Shown here: one piece after another, positions 14,734-23,357 of the stretch | Layout of the letters: every line of letters starts with the position of its first letter | Numbering within the stretch: the first letter of the stretch is position 1 | Notes under the pieces: model-generated | The model's input: only the letters and a program-made list of their open reading frames with translations | The model's database searches: none | What the model was told of the DNA's origin: nothing | Position numbers and translations under genes: made by a program | Assembly (NCBI GenBank): GCA_030652315.1 | Contig: JAUSAX010000097.1 | Location: 1 to 39,668, forward strand | Direction of reading: 5' to 3' | From: Afipia sp. | GTDB taxonomy: Bacteria; Pseudomonadota; Alphaproteobacteria; Rhizobiales; Xanthobacteraceae | DNA: 39,668 nucleotides

Positions 14734-14754
14734 AACCTTGCCTGTGAGCGTCAA
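14726..14754 (-). promoter_or_regulatory. Promoter of the Xre-RES operon
   Basis: On the minus strand TTGACG and TATCTT are separated by 17 nt, just upstream of the antitoxin gene. The -10 box lies inside the inverted repeat at 14704-14733. Confidence 0.65.
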
Positions 14755-14794
14755 TGGCCTCACCTGGCCCGTGTCAGGGCCGGAAAACGCAATT

Positions 14795-14852
14795 CTGGAG
14801 CATGCCGGAACCCTAACCCGGCAGCGTCACGCTGTCAAGGATTAATTTCCTA
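14795..14852 (-). promoter_or_regulatory. Duplicated promoter/palindrome element, copy B
   Basis: Same 58-bp element as 12231-12288: TTGACA, a 17-nt spacer that includes the perfect palindrome AGCGTGACGCT (with the last A of the -35), then TAGGGT. It overlaps the end of the upstream Cys-rich peptide gene and points at the Xre-RES operon, which also has a nearer promoter. Confidence 0.6.
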
Positions 14853-15081
14853 TATCGTTATCGATGAGACCACCGCCGCCCTGTGCGGCGCAGATCCCGA
14901 CGCTGACCCGCTGCGGGATCTTCGCGTCGCAATAGCTGTTGCAGATGGGCCCATTGAGCCGGGAGCACTTCGCCATGCACGCCTGATAGGTGCACGTCAT
15001 ACCGGCAGGTCCGGCCGCAGCGGCCGTCCCCGGCATTGCGCTTGCGATCAGATGAACGATCAGCCACGCGGCGTTCAACAT
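14842..15081 (-). CDS. Secreted six-cysteine peptide 1
   Basis: A 79-residue secreted peptide. The signal sequence (AAWLIVHLIASAMPGTAAAA) is followed by six cysteines in the order C-TYQA-C-MAK-C, C-NSY-C and a final GIC. The spacing matches the neighbouring peptide at 15172-15381, so the two are duplicates. GGAG lies 9 nt before the chosen ATG at 15081; a TTG at 15111 is less likely. Three disulfides would be expected in the periplasm or outside. No function is known. Confidence 0.68.
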   Translation of the reverse strand: MLNAAWLIVHLIASAMPGTAAAAGPAGMTCTYQACMAKCSRLNGPICNSYCDAKIPQRVSVGICAAQGGGGLIDNDIGN

Positions 15082-15171
15082 TGCACCCACTCCGTTGGGA
15101 GAGTGCAACACGACCTGGCGTCCAGCGCAACGCGGAGGGTTTCCCTCAACCGCTGGTCAGCGACAGGCTAA

Positions 15172-15381
15172 CTATTTGCAAACGCCGCTCGCCTTGCGCT
15201 CGCGGATGGTCCTGTCGCAGTAGGTTGAGCATCCACCCTGCCGGCCGCCACCGCCCATCTTCTGGCAGCCCGCGACGCACGCCTCATAAGTGCAGGCTTG
15301 CCCTCTGGGTTTCTGGGCATTGGCGGGATTTGCAGCGACGATGAAGGTTGCCAGAAAACAGCCCGAGACAATGCGAAGCAT
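15172..15381 (-). CDS. Secreted six-cysteine peptide 2
   Basis: A 69-residue secreted peptide with signal sequence VSGCFLATFIVAANPANA and a mature part with C-TYEA-C-VAG-C, C-STY-C and a final GVC, aligned with peptide 1. A Gly-rich loop (KMGGGGRQGG) replaces the RLNGPI loop of peptide 1. GGGAGG precedes the ATG. The 90-bp gap between the two genes holds no terminator, so co-transcription is likely. Confidence 0.72.
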   Translation of the reverse strand: MLRIVSGCFLATFIVAANPANAQKPRGQACTYEACVAGCQKMGGGGRQGGCSTYCDRTIRERKASGVCK

Positions 15382-15636
15382 GAATTCCTCCCTTGCAAAT
15401 TCCTCGAAATATTTTGGAAATGCTTTGCCGGAGTTCAGCAGCGTTTCATGTCACCCACAACTGCCCGTCTGGCTAGCTGGACAATCGCGAACGAGGTACC
15501 TCGTCGTCCCTCCGGGCCGCGCCGCAGAAGTCCGCGACACCCCGGCGGTGAAACCGGCCGCGCGCCTCTTCGCCTTATGCGCCGGAGTTTGTCACCGTTT
15601 CGCCTTTTCGCGCGAAACGGCTGTTCAGTATCCCGC

Positions 15637-17217
15637 CTATTCCGCCATCTCGGCGGCAGCGGCTTGCGGCGGCCCGGCGAGCGGACGCTCTTCCATCAGC
15701 ATCACCAGTATCGCGGCTGTCGCGAGCAATGCTGCGGCAGCGCCGAATACGTAGCGGAACGCGGCGATCATATCGCTCGCGGCGATCGCATGCGCCGAAC
15801 CGATCTGATGCTCGGCACCGATGGTGAGATTGCCGCCGAGCACCATCAGCAGGATAGCGGTGAAGATCGCGACGGTGAACGACGCCAGCAATGAGCGGAA
15901 GAAATTCATCGCGCCGGTCGCCGTGCCAACCTGCGCACGCGGTACGGCATTCTGAATCGAGACGACGCTGACCGGAAACACGGTGCCAAGACCGACCGCC
16001 ATCAGCGACAACGCCGCGAGCAATTGCCACAGCGGCAGCGGCGTCGCCAACGCGAGCGCAAACGCAGCGCAGGTCGCGAGCGACACACCGCCGATCGCCG
16101 CGCGCTTGTAGTGCTTGGTGTACATCATCGCGCGGCCCGCGGCCCATGCGCCAAGCACCGACACCGCGACCAGCGGAATCAGAGCGAGCCCCGCTTCGCT
16201 CGCGGTGAGGCCATACACGACTTCATAGTACAGCGGCATGTGCACGGTGAGACCGATCATGGTGCCGATGGCGCAGCCGCCAGCGGCCATCGCATACGGC
16301 ACCACCGTTCCCGACAGCAGTGGAATCGGCAGGAACGGTTCTTGAACCCGGCGCACGTGCCAGACGAAAGCCAGACCGAGGAACAGCGCCGATCCGATCA
16401 TCGCAAGGATCGCCGGCGAGGCCCACGCGAAGCGGTTGCCGCCCCATGTCAGCACCAGCATCACGATCACGGCGGACGCCATCAGCAGGATGCCACCGAG
16501 CCAGTCGACCTTGCGCCTGCGATGGAAGACCGGAATCTTTTTCATGCGCGGCAGCAGCAGCGCCAGCGACAGCGCGCCGAGCGGAAGATTGATCCAGAAG
16601 ATCACCGACCAGTGCAGATGTTCGGCGAACAAGCCGCCGAGCACAGGTCCGCCGATGCCCGCCGCGACCCACACCGATGAGAAGTAAGCCTGATACTGGC
16701 CGCGTTCTCGCGGCGACACCACGTCGGAAATCACGGTCTGCACCAGCGGCAGGATGCCGCCGCCGCCGATGCCCTGAAGCGCGCGCGCCAGAATCAGCGT
16801 CAGAATATTCGGCGCGATCGCGCACAACACCGAGCCGATCAGGAACAGCGCCATCGAGACGATGATCATCGCGCGGCGACCGTAGATGTCGCTCAGCGTG
16901 CCGTAGACCGGCGCGACCGCCGTCGCCGACAACAGATACGCGGTGATCACCCAGGACAGATTGCTGACGTCCTGAAACTGGCGACCGATGGTCGGCAATG
17001 CGGTTGCGACGATGGTCTGGTCGAGTGCGGTCAGGAACATCGTGAGCATCAGGCTCAGCAGGATGGTCCGCACTTCGCTCTTCGACAGCGGCGGCGCCGG
17101 CACGATCGGCGGCGCTTCGGAAAGATCGATAACTTCGGTGGCGATGTTGGAAACGTCGTCCGGGTCCAGCGCCTGCGCTTCGTCCGCGTCGCCGCGCTGT
17201 CGATGTGTCTCGGTCAT
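15637..17217 (-). CDS. MFS multidrug exporter, DHA2 (EmrB/QacA) family
   Basis: A 526-residue inner-membrane drug:proton antiporter. A 50-residue cytoplasmic N-terminus precedes 14 predicted helices. DHA2 motifs are clear: LDQTIVATALPTIGRQ in helix 1, GTLSDIYGRRAMI (motif A), LILARALQGIGGGGILPL (motif B) and the GIGGPVLGGLFAEH motif C antiporter signature, then WSVIFWINLPLGAL. No membrane-fusion partner or regulator is adjacent. The substrate cannot be told from sequence. Length is normal. Confidence 0.93.
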   Translation of the reverse strand: MTETHRQRGDADEAQALDPDDVSNIATEVIDLSEAPPIVPAPPLSKSEVRTILLSLMLTMFLTALDQTIVATALPTIGRQFQDVSNLSWVITAYLLSATAVAPVYGTLSDIYGRRAMIIVSMALFLIGSVLCAIAPNILTLILARALQGIGGGGILPLVQTVISDVVSPRERGQYQAYFSSVWVAAGIGGPVLGGLFAEHLHWSVIFWINLPLGALSLALLLPRMKKIPVFHRRRKVDWLGGILLMASAVIVMLVLTWGGNRFAWASPAILAMIGSALFLGLAFVWHVRRVQEPFLPIPLLSGTVVPYAMAAGGCAIGTMIGLTVHMPLYYEVVYGLTASEAGLALIPLVAVSVLGAWAAGRAMMYTKHYKRAAIGGVSLATCAAFALALATPLPLWQLLAALSLMAVGLGTVFPVSVVSIQNAVPRAQVGTATGAMNFFRSLLASFTVAIFTAILLMVLGGNLTIGAEHQIGSAHAIAASDMIAAFRYVFGAAAALLATAAILVMLMEERPLAGPPQAAAAEMAE

Positions 17218-17421
17218 GAGCCTGAAAAGGTGGTCCGGGAAAGGACGTTATAGCGAATGGTCCAGCCTCGACCGGCCTGACCTTGAAATGCACGGGATGA
17301 CGTTCGTTTAGCCTGTTTCGCGCAGCTTCATAAGCAGCGCGGGCGCATGGGTGCACCGCGCGGATGGATCATCACCTGCGCGTTATCCGCGGCCTGAAGG
17401 GTCTTTAAGGAACGGCGCGAG

Positions 17422-17940
17422 CTATTTGGACGCCGGACGCTTCTTCAGCCGCGCGCGTTTCGGAATCACGCCGGGCCACTGCACGATATGGTCCTCGAGG
17501 TCCGCTTCTTCGACCTCGTCCTCGGTTCCCCACACCCGCCCCTGCACCGACACGCCGGCTTCGTGGACCGTGTTCGGATCGCCGGAGATCAGCGGGTGCC
17601 ACCAGTACAGGTCGCGGCCCTCGGCGACGAGCTTGTAGCCGCAACTCGGCGGCAGCCAGCTCAACGTGCGGACGTTCTCCGGCGTCAGCCGCACGCAATC
17701 GGATACTTTGGCCGAGCGGTTCGGATAGTCCTTGCAGGCGCACAGCCCCGCATCGAGCAATGTGCAGGAGATATGGGTGAAGTAGATCTTGCCGGTGTCC
17801 TCGTCTTCCAGCTTTTCCAGGCAGCAGCGCGCGCAGCCATCGCACAGGCTTTCCCATTCGCTGTCGGACATCTCCTCCAACGTCTTGGTTTTCCAGAAAG
17901 ATTCGCTCTGGGTCGAAGGCGGCCGAGGCCGGGCTGTCAT
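17422..17940 (-). CDS. YcgN-type cysteine-cluster protein (UPF0260)
   Basis: A 172-residue protein of the YcgN/UPF0260 family. It begins with [20 protein letters not shown], then the cysteine cluster [46 protein letters not shown] and PSCGYKL, followed by [16 protein letters not shown]. The cysteines could bind a metal or Fe-S cluster. Function is unknown. The start at 17940 is where family similarity begins; the frame is open to 18048. Confidence 0.9.
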   Translation of the reverse strand: MTARPRPPSTQSESFWKTKTLEEMSDSEWESLCDGCARCCLEKLEDEDTGKIYFTHISCTLLDAGLCACKDYPNRSAKVSDCVRLTPENVRTLSWLPPSCGYKLVAEGRDLYWWHPLISGDPNTVHEAGVSVQGRVWGTEDEVEEADLEDHIVQWPGVIPKRARLKKRPASK

Positions 17941-18316
17941 GGCTTTGAACCTGTCGGGGTCGCGGGACGTACTTACGCTATATGGAGGCTTTATGGACTT
18001 TGGCGCAGGCGGTGCAAGCGGCAAGATCGAGGCTGGCCTTTCCGCCACCGAAAAGCGTGGGCAGCGTTCACCCTCATCATCAAAAAACCAACGCGGCCAT
18101 TGGTTTATGGTTCATGGTCGGCTAGAAGGTTGCGGATTCCCGACGGCGAAATCGGCTCTCCGGTCGCCTTGGGGATGCCGCAAATTGATCAGCATCGTCT
18201 AACCAGCGCTTTTCATCCGGCGACTCGTGATCCGGTTCTGACGAAGGCGCTGCGGAGTGAAGCGAACGTCGGATACGGGACACTAGGTCGCCGCATCATT
18301 TGGATTAAGGGTTCCG
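17941..18316. other. Gap without recognised gene
   Basis: 376 bp between the divergent YcgN and penicillin-binding protein genes. I see no gene, repeat or strong promoter; short open frames here look like chance. An AAGGG just before 18317 serves the penicillin-binding protein start. Confidence 0.5.
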
Positions 18317-20596
18317 GTGCGCCAGATCGTACCCAGCGAGTGGAAAAGGCGGTTCCGGCATTTCCTGCTGGACCTCGACGCACGCATCGACTCCACGCTG
18401 TTCTCGTCGGGCGCGGGATTGCGCGAACTCTGGGAGCGCTATTCGACCTTCATGGACCGCTTCTATGTCGGCCGCTGGAAGCGTTGGGTTTTCATCGAAC
18501 CGATCTCGGAAGGTGCAACCATCGGCCTTGCCGGCCTGGTGCTGATGCTCGCGCTGGCGGTTCCCGCCTTCCGCGAAACCGCCGACGACGACTGGCTAAA
18601 GAAATCCGATCTCGCGGTATCGTTCCTGGATCGCTACGGCAACCCGATCGGAAACCGCGGCATCAAGCACAACGACTCGATCCCGCTCGAGGACTTTCCC
18701 GACAATCTGATCAAGGCAACGCTGGCCACCGAGGACCGCCGTTTCTACGATCACTTCGGTATCGACATTGCAGGCACAACGCGCGCGCTGGTCACCAACG
18801 CCCAGGCCGGTGGCGTGCGGCAAGGCGGCTCGTCGATCACGCAGCAGCTCGCCAAGAACCTGTTCCTCAACAACGAGCGCACCATCGAGCGCAAGGTGAA
18901 GGAAGCGTTCCTCGCCATCTGGCTGGAAACGCGCCTGAGCAAGAACGAGATTCTGAAGCTCTATCTTGACCGCGCCTATATGGGCGGCGGCACCTTCGGC
19001 GTCGATGGCGCGGCGCATTTCTATTTCAACAAGTCCGCGCGCGACGTGAACCTCGCGGAATCCGCGATGCTCGCCGGACTGTTCAAGGCACCGACCAAAT
19101 ACGCGCCGCACATCAACCTGCCCGCCGCCCGTGCGCGCGCCAACGTCGTGCTCGACAACATGGTGGATGCCGGCTTCATGACCGAAGGTCAGGTGTTCGG
19201 CGCTCGCCGCAACCCCGCCAACGCGGTCGACCGCCGCGACGAGAATTCGCCGAACTACTATCTCGATTATGCCTTCGACGAGATGCGCAAGCTCGTCATG
19301 ACGTTCCCGAAATCCTACACCGAGCGCGTGTTCGTCGTTCGCACCGCGATCGACATGAACGTGCAGCACGCCGCGGAAGCGGCTGTCGAAAACCAGTTGC
19401 GTCAGTTCGGCCGCGACTATCACGCAACGCAGGCCGCGCTTGTCCTGGCCGATCTGGACGGCGGCGTACGCGCGATGGTCGGCGGCCGCGATTACGGAGC
19501 CAGCCAGTTCAACCGCGCCGTCGATGCGATGCGCCAGCCGGGCTCGTCGTTCAAACCCTATGTCTACGCCACCGCGCTGATGAACGGCTTTACGCCGAAG
19601 TCCATCGTCGTCGATGGACCCGTCTGCATCGGCAATTGGTGCCCGCAGAACTACGGCCGCTCCTATTCGGGCTCAATGACGCTGACAACAGCGATCACCC
19701 GCTCCGTCAACGTCATTCCCGTGAAGCTGTCGATCGCGATGGGCAAGGGCAGTCCCAACCCGCCGAGGGCCGGCCGCGCCAAGATCGTCGAGACCGCGCG
19801 CAAGATGGGCATCACCGCTCCCCTCGTCGATACGCCATCGTTGCCGATCGGCTCCACCGAAGTCAGCCTCGTTGAGCATGCCGTCGCCTACGCCGCCTTC
19901 CCGAACAAGGGACGCGCGGCGAAGCCGCACTCCGTTCTCGAAGTCCGCACCGGCATGGGCGATCTGGTCTGGCGGTGGGATCGCGACGGCAAGAAACCGA
20001 CGCAAGCGATCCCTGTCTCGGTCGCTGCGGACATGTCGGAAATGATGAGCCACGTGGTCGACGAAGGCACGGCGCGTCGCGCCCGGCTTGACGGCATTCC
20101 CGCCGCCGGCAAGACCGGTACGACGAACGCGTTCAGAGACGCATGGTTCGTCGGCTTTACCGGCAACTTCTCGATGGCGGTCTGGTACGGCAACGACGAT
20201 TATTCGCCGACCAACCGCATGACCGGCGGGTCGCTTCCCGCGCAGACATGGCACGACGTCATGGTGGTCGCGCATCAGGGTGTCGAGGTCAGGGACATTC
20301 CCGGCGTCGGTCCCGGCAAGAGGCTTCCGCCGGACGCCCTCGCCGCAGCTAATGCAAATGCAAAAGCTCCTGAGGTGAATCCCGGCCCGCCGCCGATCCT
20401 GACCCGGCGCGGCGCAAACATTCTCGTGCGCGTTGAAAAGCTGTTCGACGATGCGGCCAAGACCGTGAGCGTGCCCGGCAAGACGACGTCAAACGGCGCG
20501 GCCAGGTCGGCATCCCCCTCCAGCGTGGCCTTCCCGGACAATTTCGCCTCGGCAACGTCCGATCCGGCGGCGCCTGTGCCACCGCGCAAGAACTGA
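18317..20596 (+). CDS. Class A penicillin-binding protein (PBP1A type)
   Basis: A 759-residue bifunctional peptidoglycan synthase. One N-terminal membrane helix (about 68-85) is followed by the GT51 glycosyltransferase domain with catalytic Glu139 in LATEDRRFYDHFGID and GGSSITQQLAKNLFL (170-184). The transpeptidase domain has SSFK with Ser410 and Lys413, SVN at 463-465 and KTGT at 599-602, so both activities look intact. The C-terminal 80 residues are Pro/Ala-rich. The start is GTG at 18317 with AAGGG upstream. The DUF1214 gene follows 24 bp downstream. Confidence 0.95.
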   Translation: MRQIVPSEWKRRFRHFLLDLDARIDSTLFSSGAGLRELWERYSTFMDRFYVGRWKRWVFIEPISEGATIGLAGLVLMLALAVPAFRETADDDWLKKSDLAVSFLDRYGNPIGNRGIKHNDSIPLEDFPDNLIKATLATEDRRFYDHFGIDIAGTTRALVTNAQAGGVRQGGSSITQQLAKNLFLNNERTIERKVKEAFLAIWLETRLSKNEILKLYLDRAYMGGGTFGVDGAAHFYFNKSARDVNLAESAMLAGLFKAPTKYAPHINLPAARARANVVLDNMVDAGFMTEGQVFGARRNPANAVDRRDENSPNYYLDYAFDEMRKLVMTFPKSYTERVFVVRTAIDMNVQHAAEAAVENQLRQFGRDYHATQAALVLADLDGGVRAMVGGRDYGASQFNRAVDAMRQPGSSFKPYVYATALMNGFTPKSIVVDGPVCIGNWCPQNYGRSYSGSMTLTTAITRSVNVIPVKLSIAMGKGSPNPPRAGRAKIVETARKMGITAPLVDTPSLPIGSTEVSLVEHAVAYAAFPNKGRAAKPHSVLEVRTGMGDLVWRWDRDGKKPTQAIPVSVAADMSEMMSHVVDEGTARRARLDGIPAAGKTGTTNAFRDAWFVGFTGNFSMAVWYGNDDYSPTNRMTGGSLPAQTWHDVMVVAHQGVEVRDIPGVGPGKRLPPDALAAANANAKAPEVNPGPPPILTRRGANILVRVEKLFDDAAKTVSVPGKTTSNGAARSASPSSVAFPDNFASATSDPAAPVPPRKN

Positions 20597-20620
20597 TCGC
20601 GTCATGATAGCGTTTTCATC

Positions 20621-21199
20621 GTGCGGCTGATCCTCATCACCCTCGTTACACTGATGATCGCGACCATTGTCGGCCTCGGCGCGACATGGATGACGGCGAC
20701 GCGCGGCGTCAACGTCGGCACCATCAAGATCGGCGCATGGACCGCACGTCCGAAAACCGGCACGAGCGACATCGACCCCTACTCGCGTGCCTCGGTGGCG
20801 CGCAGCGGCGAACTTCCGGTCGGCACCGGCGATGGCGTCATGTTCACGGCGACGACCGATGATACCGGCCGCCAACTCGACGGACGATGCGATGTCGTCG
20901 TGAAGGGCGTGACCCCCGCCGCGCGGTTCTGGACCCTGACGTTCTACGATCCCAAAGGACGGCTCGTCGCCAATTCGCTGCAGCGTTACGGTTTCACCAG
21001 TCAGGAAATCGTCCGAGGATCGGACGGCGGCTTCGAGGTGCGGATCACGTCGCGGTCGCGCGCCGGAAACTGGCTGCCGACGGGCGGCCTCGACCACTAC
21101 ATGCTGGCGCTGCGGCTTTACGATACGCCGGTCGGCGTCGGAACGCGCACGCAGAAAGATGCGCCGATGCCCTCCATCGTGACGGTGGGGTGCCCATGA
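20621..21199 (+). CDS. DUF1214 protein
   Basis: A 192-residue membrane-anchored protein: an N-terminal helix (LILITLVTLMIATIVGLGAT) and a DUF1214 domain with RPKTGTSDIDPYSRASVARS, FWTLTFYDPKGRLVANSLQR and NWLPTGGLDHYMLALRLYDT. It starts with GTG at 20621. Its TGA overlaps the ATG of the DUF1254 gene, so the pair is coupled. Role unknown; DUF1254 and DUF1214 domains often occur together. Confidence 0.9.
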   Translation: MRLILITLVTLMIATIVGLGATWMTATRGVNVGTIKIGAWTARPKTGTSDIDPYSRASVARSGELPVGTGDGVMFTATTDDTGRQLDGRCDVVVKGVTPAARFWTLTFYDPKGRLVANSLQRYGFTSQEIVRGSDGGFEVRITSRSRAGNWLPTGGLDHYMLALRLYDTPVGVGTRTQKDAPMPSIVTVGCP

Positions 21200-21762
21200 T
21201 CCGGTGGCTGTTCGCAATCATCGGCGGCGCACTGCTCGGCGGAGTCGTCCACCTCGTCAGCGTGCTTGTGCTTCCCCGCGTCGCCACACTCGATGCCTAT
21301 TCGCGCCTTGCGCCGATCACCAAGCTCAATGCCGTCACAGCGCTGCCCGCGGCGGAGCCCGGCAAGGCGCCGATGCCGTTCATGGACCCGGCTTTCGCAA
21401 GCGCCGCCTGCCGCTACGATCTCTCAAACGGTCCGATCAAGCTCACCGTGCCGGTGAGTCAAGCCTACACATCGGTGTCGTTCTACACGCGCAACGACGT
21501 GGCCTATTACGCGATCAATGATCGCTCGGCCGGGCGGCGCGTGATCGAACTCGACCTGATGACGGCGGCACAACACGCCGAACTGCCGGAAGACGAGGAA
21601 GTCACCGCCGCCGACCGGCTGATCATCGACTCGCCGACCACAACCGGCCTGATCCTGCTCAAGGCACTGGCCGCAGAACCCGGCCTGATGCCGCAGGCGC
21701 AGGCGTCGCTGGCCGCTGCGAACTGCCGCGTACAAACCGATACGCCGCAAGCCAAGCGATAA
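21196..21762 (+). CDS. DUF1254 protein
   Basis: A 188-residue protein with one N-terminal membrane helix (WLFAIIGGALLGGVVHLVSV) and the DUF1254 features RLAPITKLNAV, MPFMDPAFASAACRYDLSNG, SFYTRNDVAYYAINDRSAG and SPTTTGLILLKALA. ATG at 21196 overlaps the preceding stop (ATGA). It is much shorter than fused DUF1254-DUF1214 proteins; here the two domains are separate genes. Confidence 0.9.
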   Translation: MIRWLFAIIGGALLGGVVHLVSVLVLPRVATLDAYSRLAPITKLNAVTALPAAEPGKAPMPFMDPAFASAACRYDLSNGPIKLTVPVSQAYTSVSFYTRNDVAYYAINDRSAGRRVIELDLMTAAQHAELPEDEEVTAADRLIIDSPTTTGLILLKALAAEPGLMPQAQASLAAANCRVQTDTPQAKR

Positions 21763-21767
21763 GCCTG

Positions 21768-22697
21768 CTAGCCGATGCTCCCCGCAAACCGCTCGGCGAG
21801 AAGCTCGCGGCGGAAAGTGTCGGCGACGAAATCGACAAACGCGCGCGTCTTCGCCGGCAGTAGCGTGCGGGTCGCATAGTAGACCGAGATCGACCCTGCA
21901 TCGGCGTACCATTGCGGCACGACGCGCACGAGCGCGCCGCTTTCGAGGTGGTGCAATGCATCCGGCACCGCGATCAATGTCACGCCGAGACCGAGCAGCG
22001 CGGCGCGGCACATCGCGGCAGGATCGTTGAACACGGTCGTGCCGGGCAACTGCACATCGGCTTCCAAACCCGCGGCGTTGCGCATGGTCCACTGCCGCAC
22101 CCGTCCAGTCCGCGCGGCGCGCATCACGATGCCATCGAACGCGGCAAGTCCCGAAGGATCTGGCGGCAGCGTGCGGCCTTTCAGATATGCCGGCGATGCC
22201 ACCGCGATGATATGCAACGGCGCGAGCGGCCTTGAGACGACGCCCTGTGCGAGTTCGATACCGCCGCCGATTGCCGCATCGAATCCTTCGGCGATCAGAT
22301 CGACCTGCCGGTTCTCGAATTGCCAGTCAGCGCGAACGCGCGGATAGCGCGCGAGAAACGCGGGCAGCAGCGGCAGAACGTAATCCGCGCCAAATGTCGG
22401 ACTGAGGCTGACCTTGAGCACGCCGGCAGGCTCGCCGTGGTCCGTCGCCGCTCCGGCGATGGCCGCCTGAAGGCCTTCGAGATTTCCGCGGATCTCAAGC
22501 AGAAAACGCTCCCCGGCTTCGGTGAGCGTCAGCTTGCGCGTGCTGCGCTGAAACAGGCGGATTCCGAGATTCCGCTCCAGCATCGCGACGTTCCGGCTGA
22601 CAGCGGCCGGCGTCAGCGCCAGACGGCGGGCTGCGGCAGAAAACCCACCATTTTCAGCGCTTTGAACGAAAGACTCGAGATTGGCCAGCGTTTCCAT
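21768..22697 (-). CDS. LysR-family transcriptional regulator
   Basis: A 309-residue LysR regulator. The N-terminal winged helix-turn-helix is METLANLESFVQSAENGGFS, AARRLALTPAAVSRNVAMLE, and RLFQRSTRKLTLTEAGERFL (residues 1-65). The rest is the effector-binding domain of the DUF24/CrgA-like group (LKVSLSPTFGADYVLPLLPA). It is transcribed away from the SnoaL-like and F420-type oxidoreductase genes, so it probably controls them from the 107-bp shared region. The ligand is unknown. Confidence 0.93.
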   Translation of the reverse strand: METLANLESFVQSAENGGFSAAARRLALTPAAVSRNVAMLERNLGIRLFQRSTRKLTLTEAGERFLLEIRGNLEGLQAAIAGAATDHGEPAGVLKVSLSPTFGADYVLPLLPAFLARYPRVRADWQFENRQVDLIAEGFDAAIGGGIELAQGVVSRPLAPLHIIAVASPAYLKGRTLPPDPSGLAAFDGIVMRAARTGRVRQWTMRNAAGLEADVQLPGTTVFNDPAAMCRAALLGLGVTLIAVPDALHHLESGALVRVVPQWYADAGSISVYYATRTLLPAKTRAFVDFVADTFRRELLAERFAGSIG

Positions 22698-22804
22698 ACC
22701 GCCACTTTATACAATTACTTGAAAATAAATACAGCAATTACCAGCTAATCAGTTGCCAATAAACAGGCGATATCGGGTCCGTCACCAGCCAAACGGAGCC
22801 AACG
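22698..22804. promoter_or_regulatory. Divergent LysR-target promoter region
   Basis: 107 AT-rich bp between the LysR gene and the SnoaL-like gene. It includes TTATACAATTACTTGAAAAT and a T-N11-A type spacing, which suits a LysR binding site, but no unique site can be fixed by eye. Confidence 0.4.
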
Positions 22805-23308
22805 ATGTCCCAGCCAATCTCATCCACCCGCCTCGGTTTTCTGATCGCCCTCGCCTTCGCCGGCAGCGTTACCCAGGCTCTTGCCCAGAACACCGGCGCA
22901 CCCCTTGAGGCCAACAAGGCCGTGGTGCGCACGGTCATCGAGGACGTGCAGCGCGACGGCAACTTCGCGAATTTCGAAAAGCTGTTCGCGCCTAGCTACG
23001 TCGACCGGACTGCGTTCCCGGGATTCGCCAACGACCGCGAGGGCACCCGCAACGTCTACCTCACACTTCGCAAAGCCTTCCCCGGCTTCCGCGCCGTCAT
23101 TCATCGTCAGGTTGCCGAGGGCGATCTCGTAACATCGCACAAGACCTACCACGGCAAGCATCTCGGAGAATTCAACGGCGTCGCCCCGACCGGCCGCGAC
23201 ATCACCTTCGAGGCCATCGACATCATGCGCGTCCGCGACGGCCAGATCACCGATCACTGGGGCGTCACCGACATCGGCTCGCTGATGCGCCAGATCAGCG
23301 CGCGCTGA
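22805..23308 (+). CDS. Secreted SnoaL-like (NTF2-fold) protein
   Basis: A 167-residue protein with a signal peptide ending QALAQN and one SnoaL-like/NTF2 domain. Landmarks: NKAVVRTVIEDVQRDGNFAN, FEKLFAPSYVDRTAF, RNVYLTLRKAFPGFRAVIH, the His/Thr motif GDLVTSHKTYHGKHLGEF, and FEAIDIMRVRDGQITDHWGV. Such proteins are cyclases, ester hydrolases or unknown. It is the first gene of a likely operon with the NADP oxidoreductase, opposite the LysR gene. Confidence 0.85.
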   Translation: MSQPISSTRLGFLIALAFAGSVTQALAQNTGAPLEANKAVVRTVIEDVQRDGNFANFEKLFAPSYVDRTAFPGFANDREGTRNVYLTLRKAFPGFRAVIHRQVAEGDLVTSHKTYHGKHLGEFNGVAPTGRDITFEAIDIMRVRDGQITDHWGVTDIGSLMRQISAR

Positions 23309-23357
23309 ACCGGCTTTGAAATCAACTCACACGTCCAAAACTTGAAAGGAACACACG

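Noticed and set aside
16223..17356. Minus-strand frame of 377 codons inside the MFS gene
   Set aside because: Overlaps the clear 14-helix transporter in another frame and lacks hydrophobic or domain structure.
17488..18969. Plus-strand frame of 493 codons across YcgN and penicillin-binding protein genes
   Set aside because: Overlaps two strongly supported genes and reads as low-complexity basic sequence.
18596..19423. Minus-strand frame inside the penicillin-binding protein gene
   Set aside because: No family features; lies wholly within a well-supported gene.
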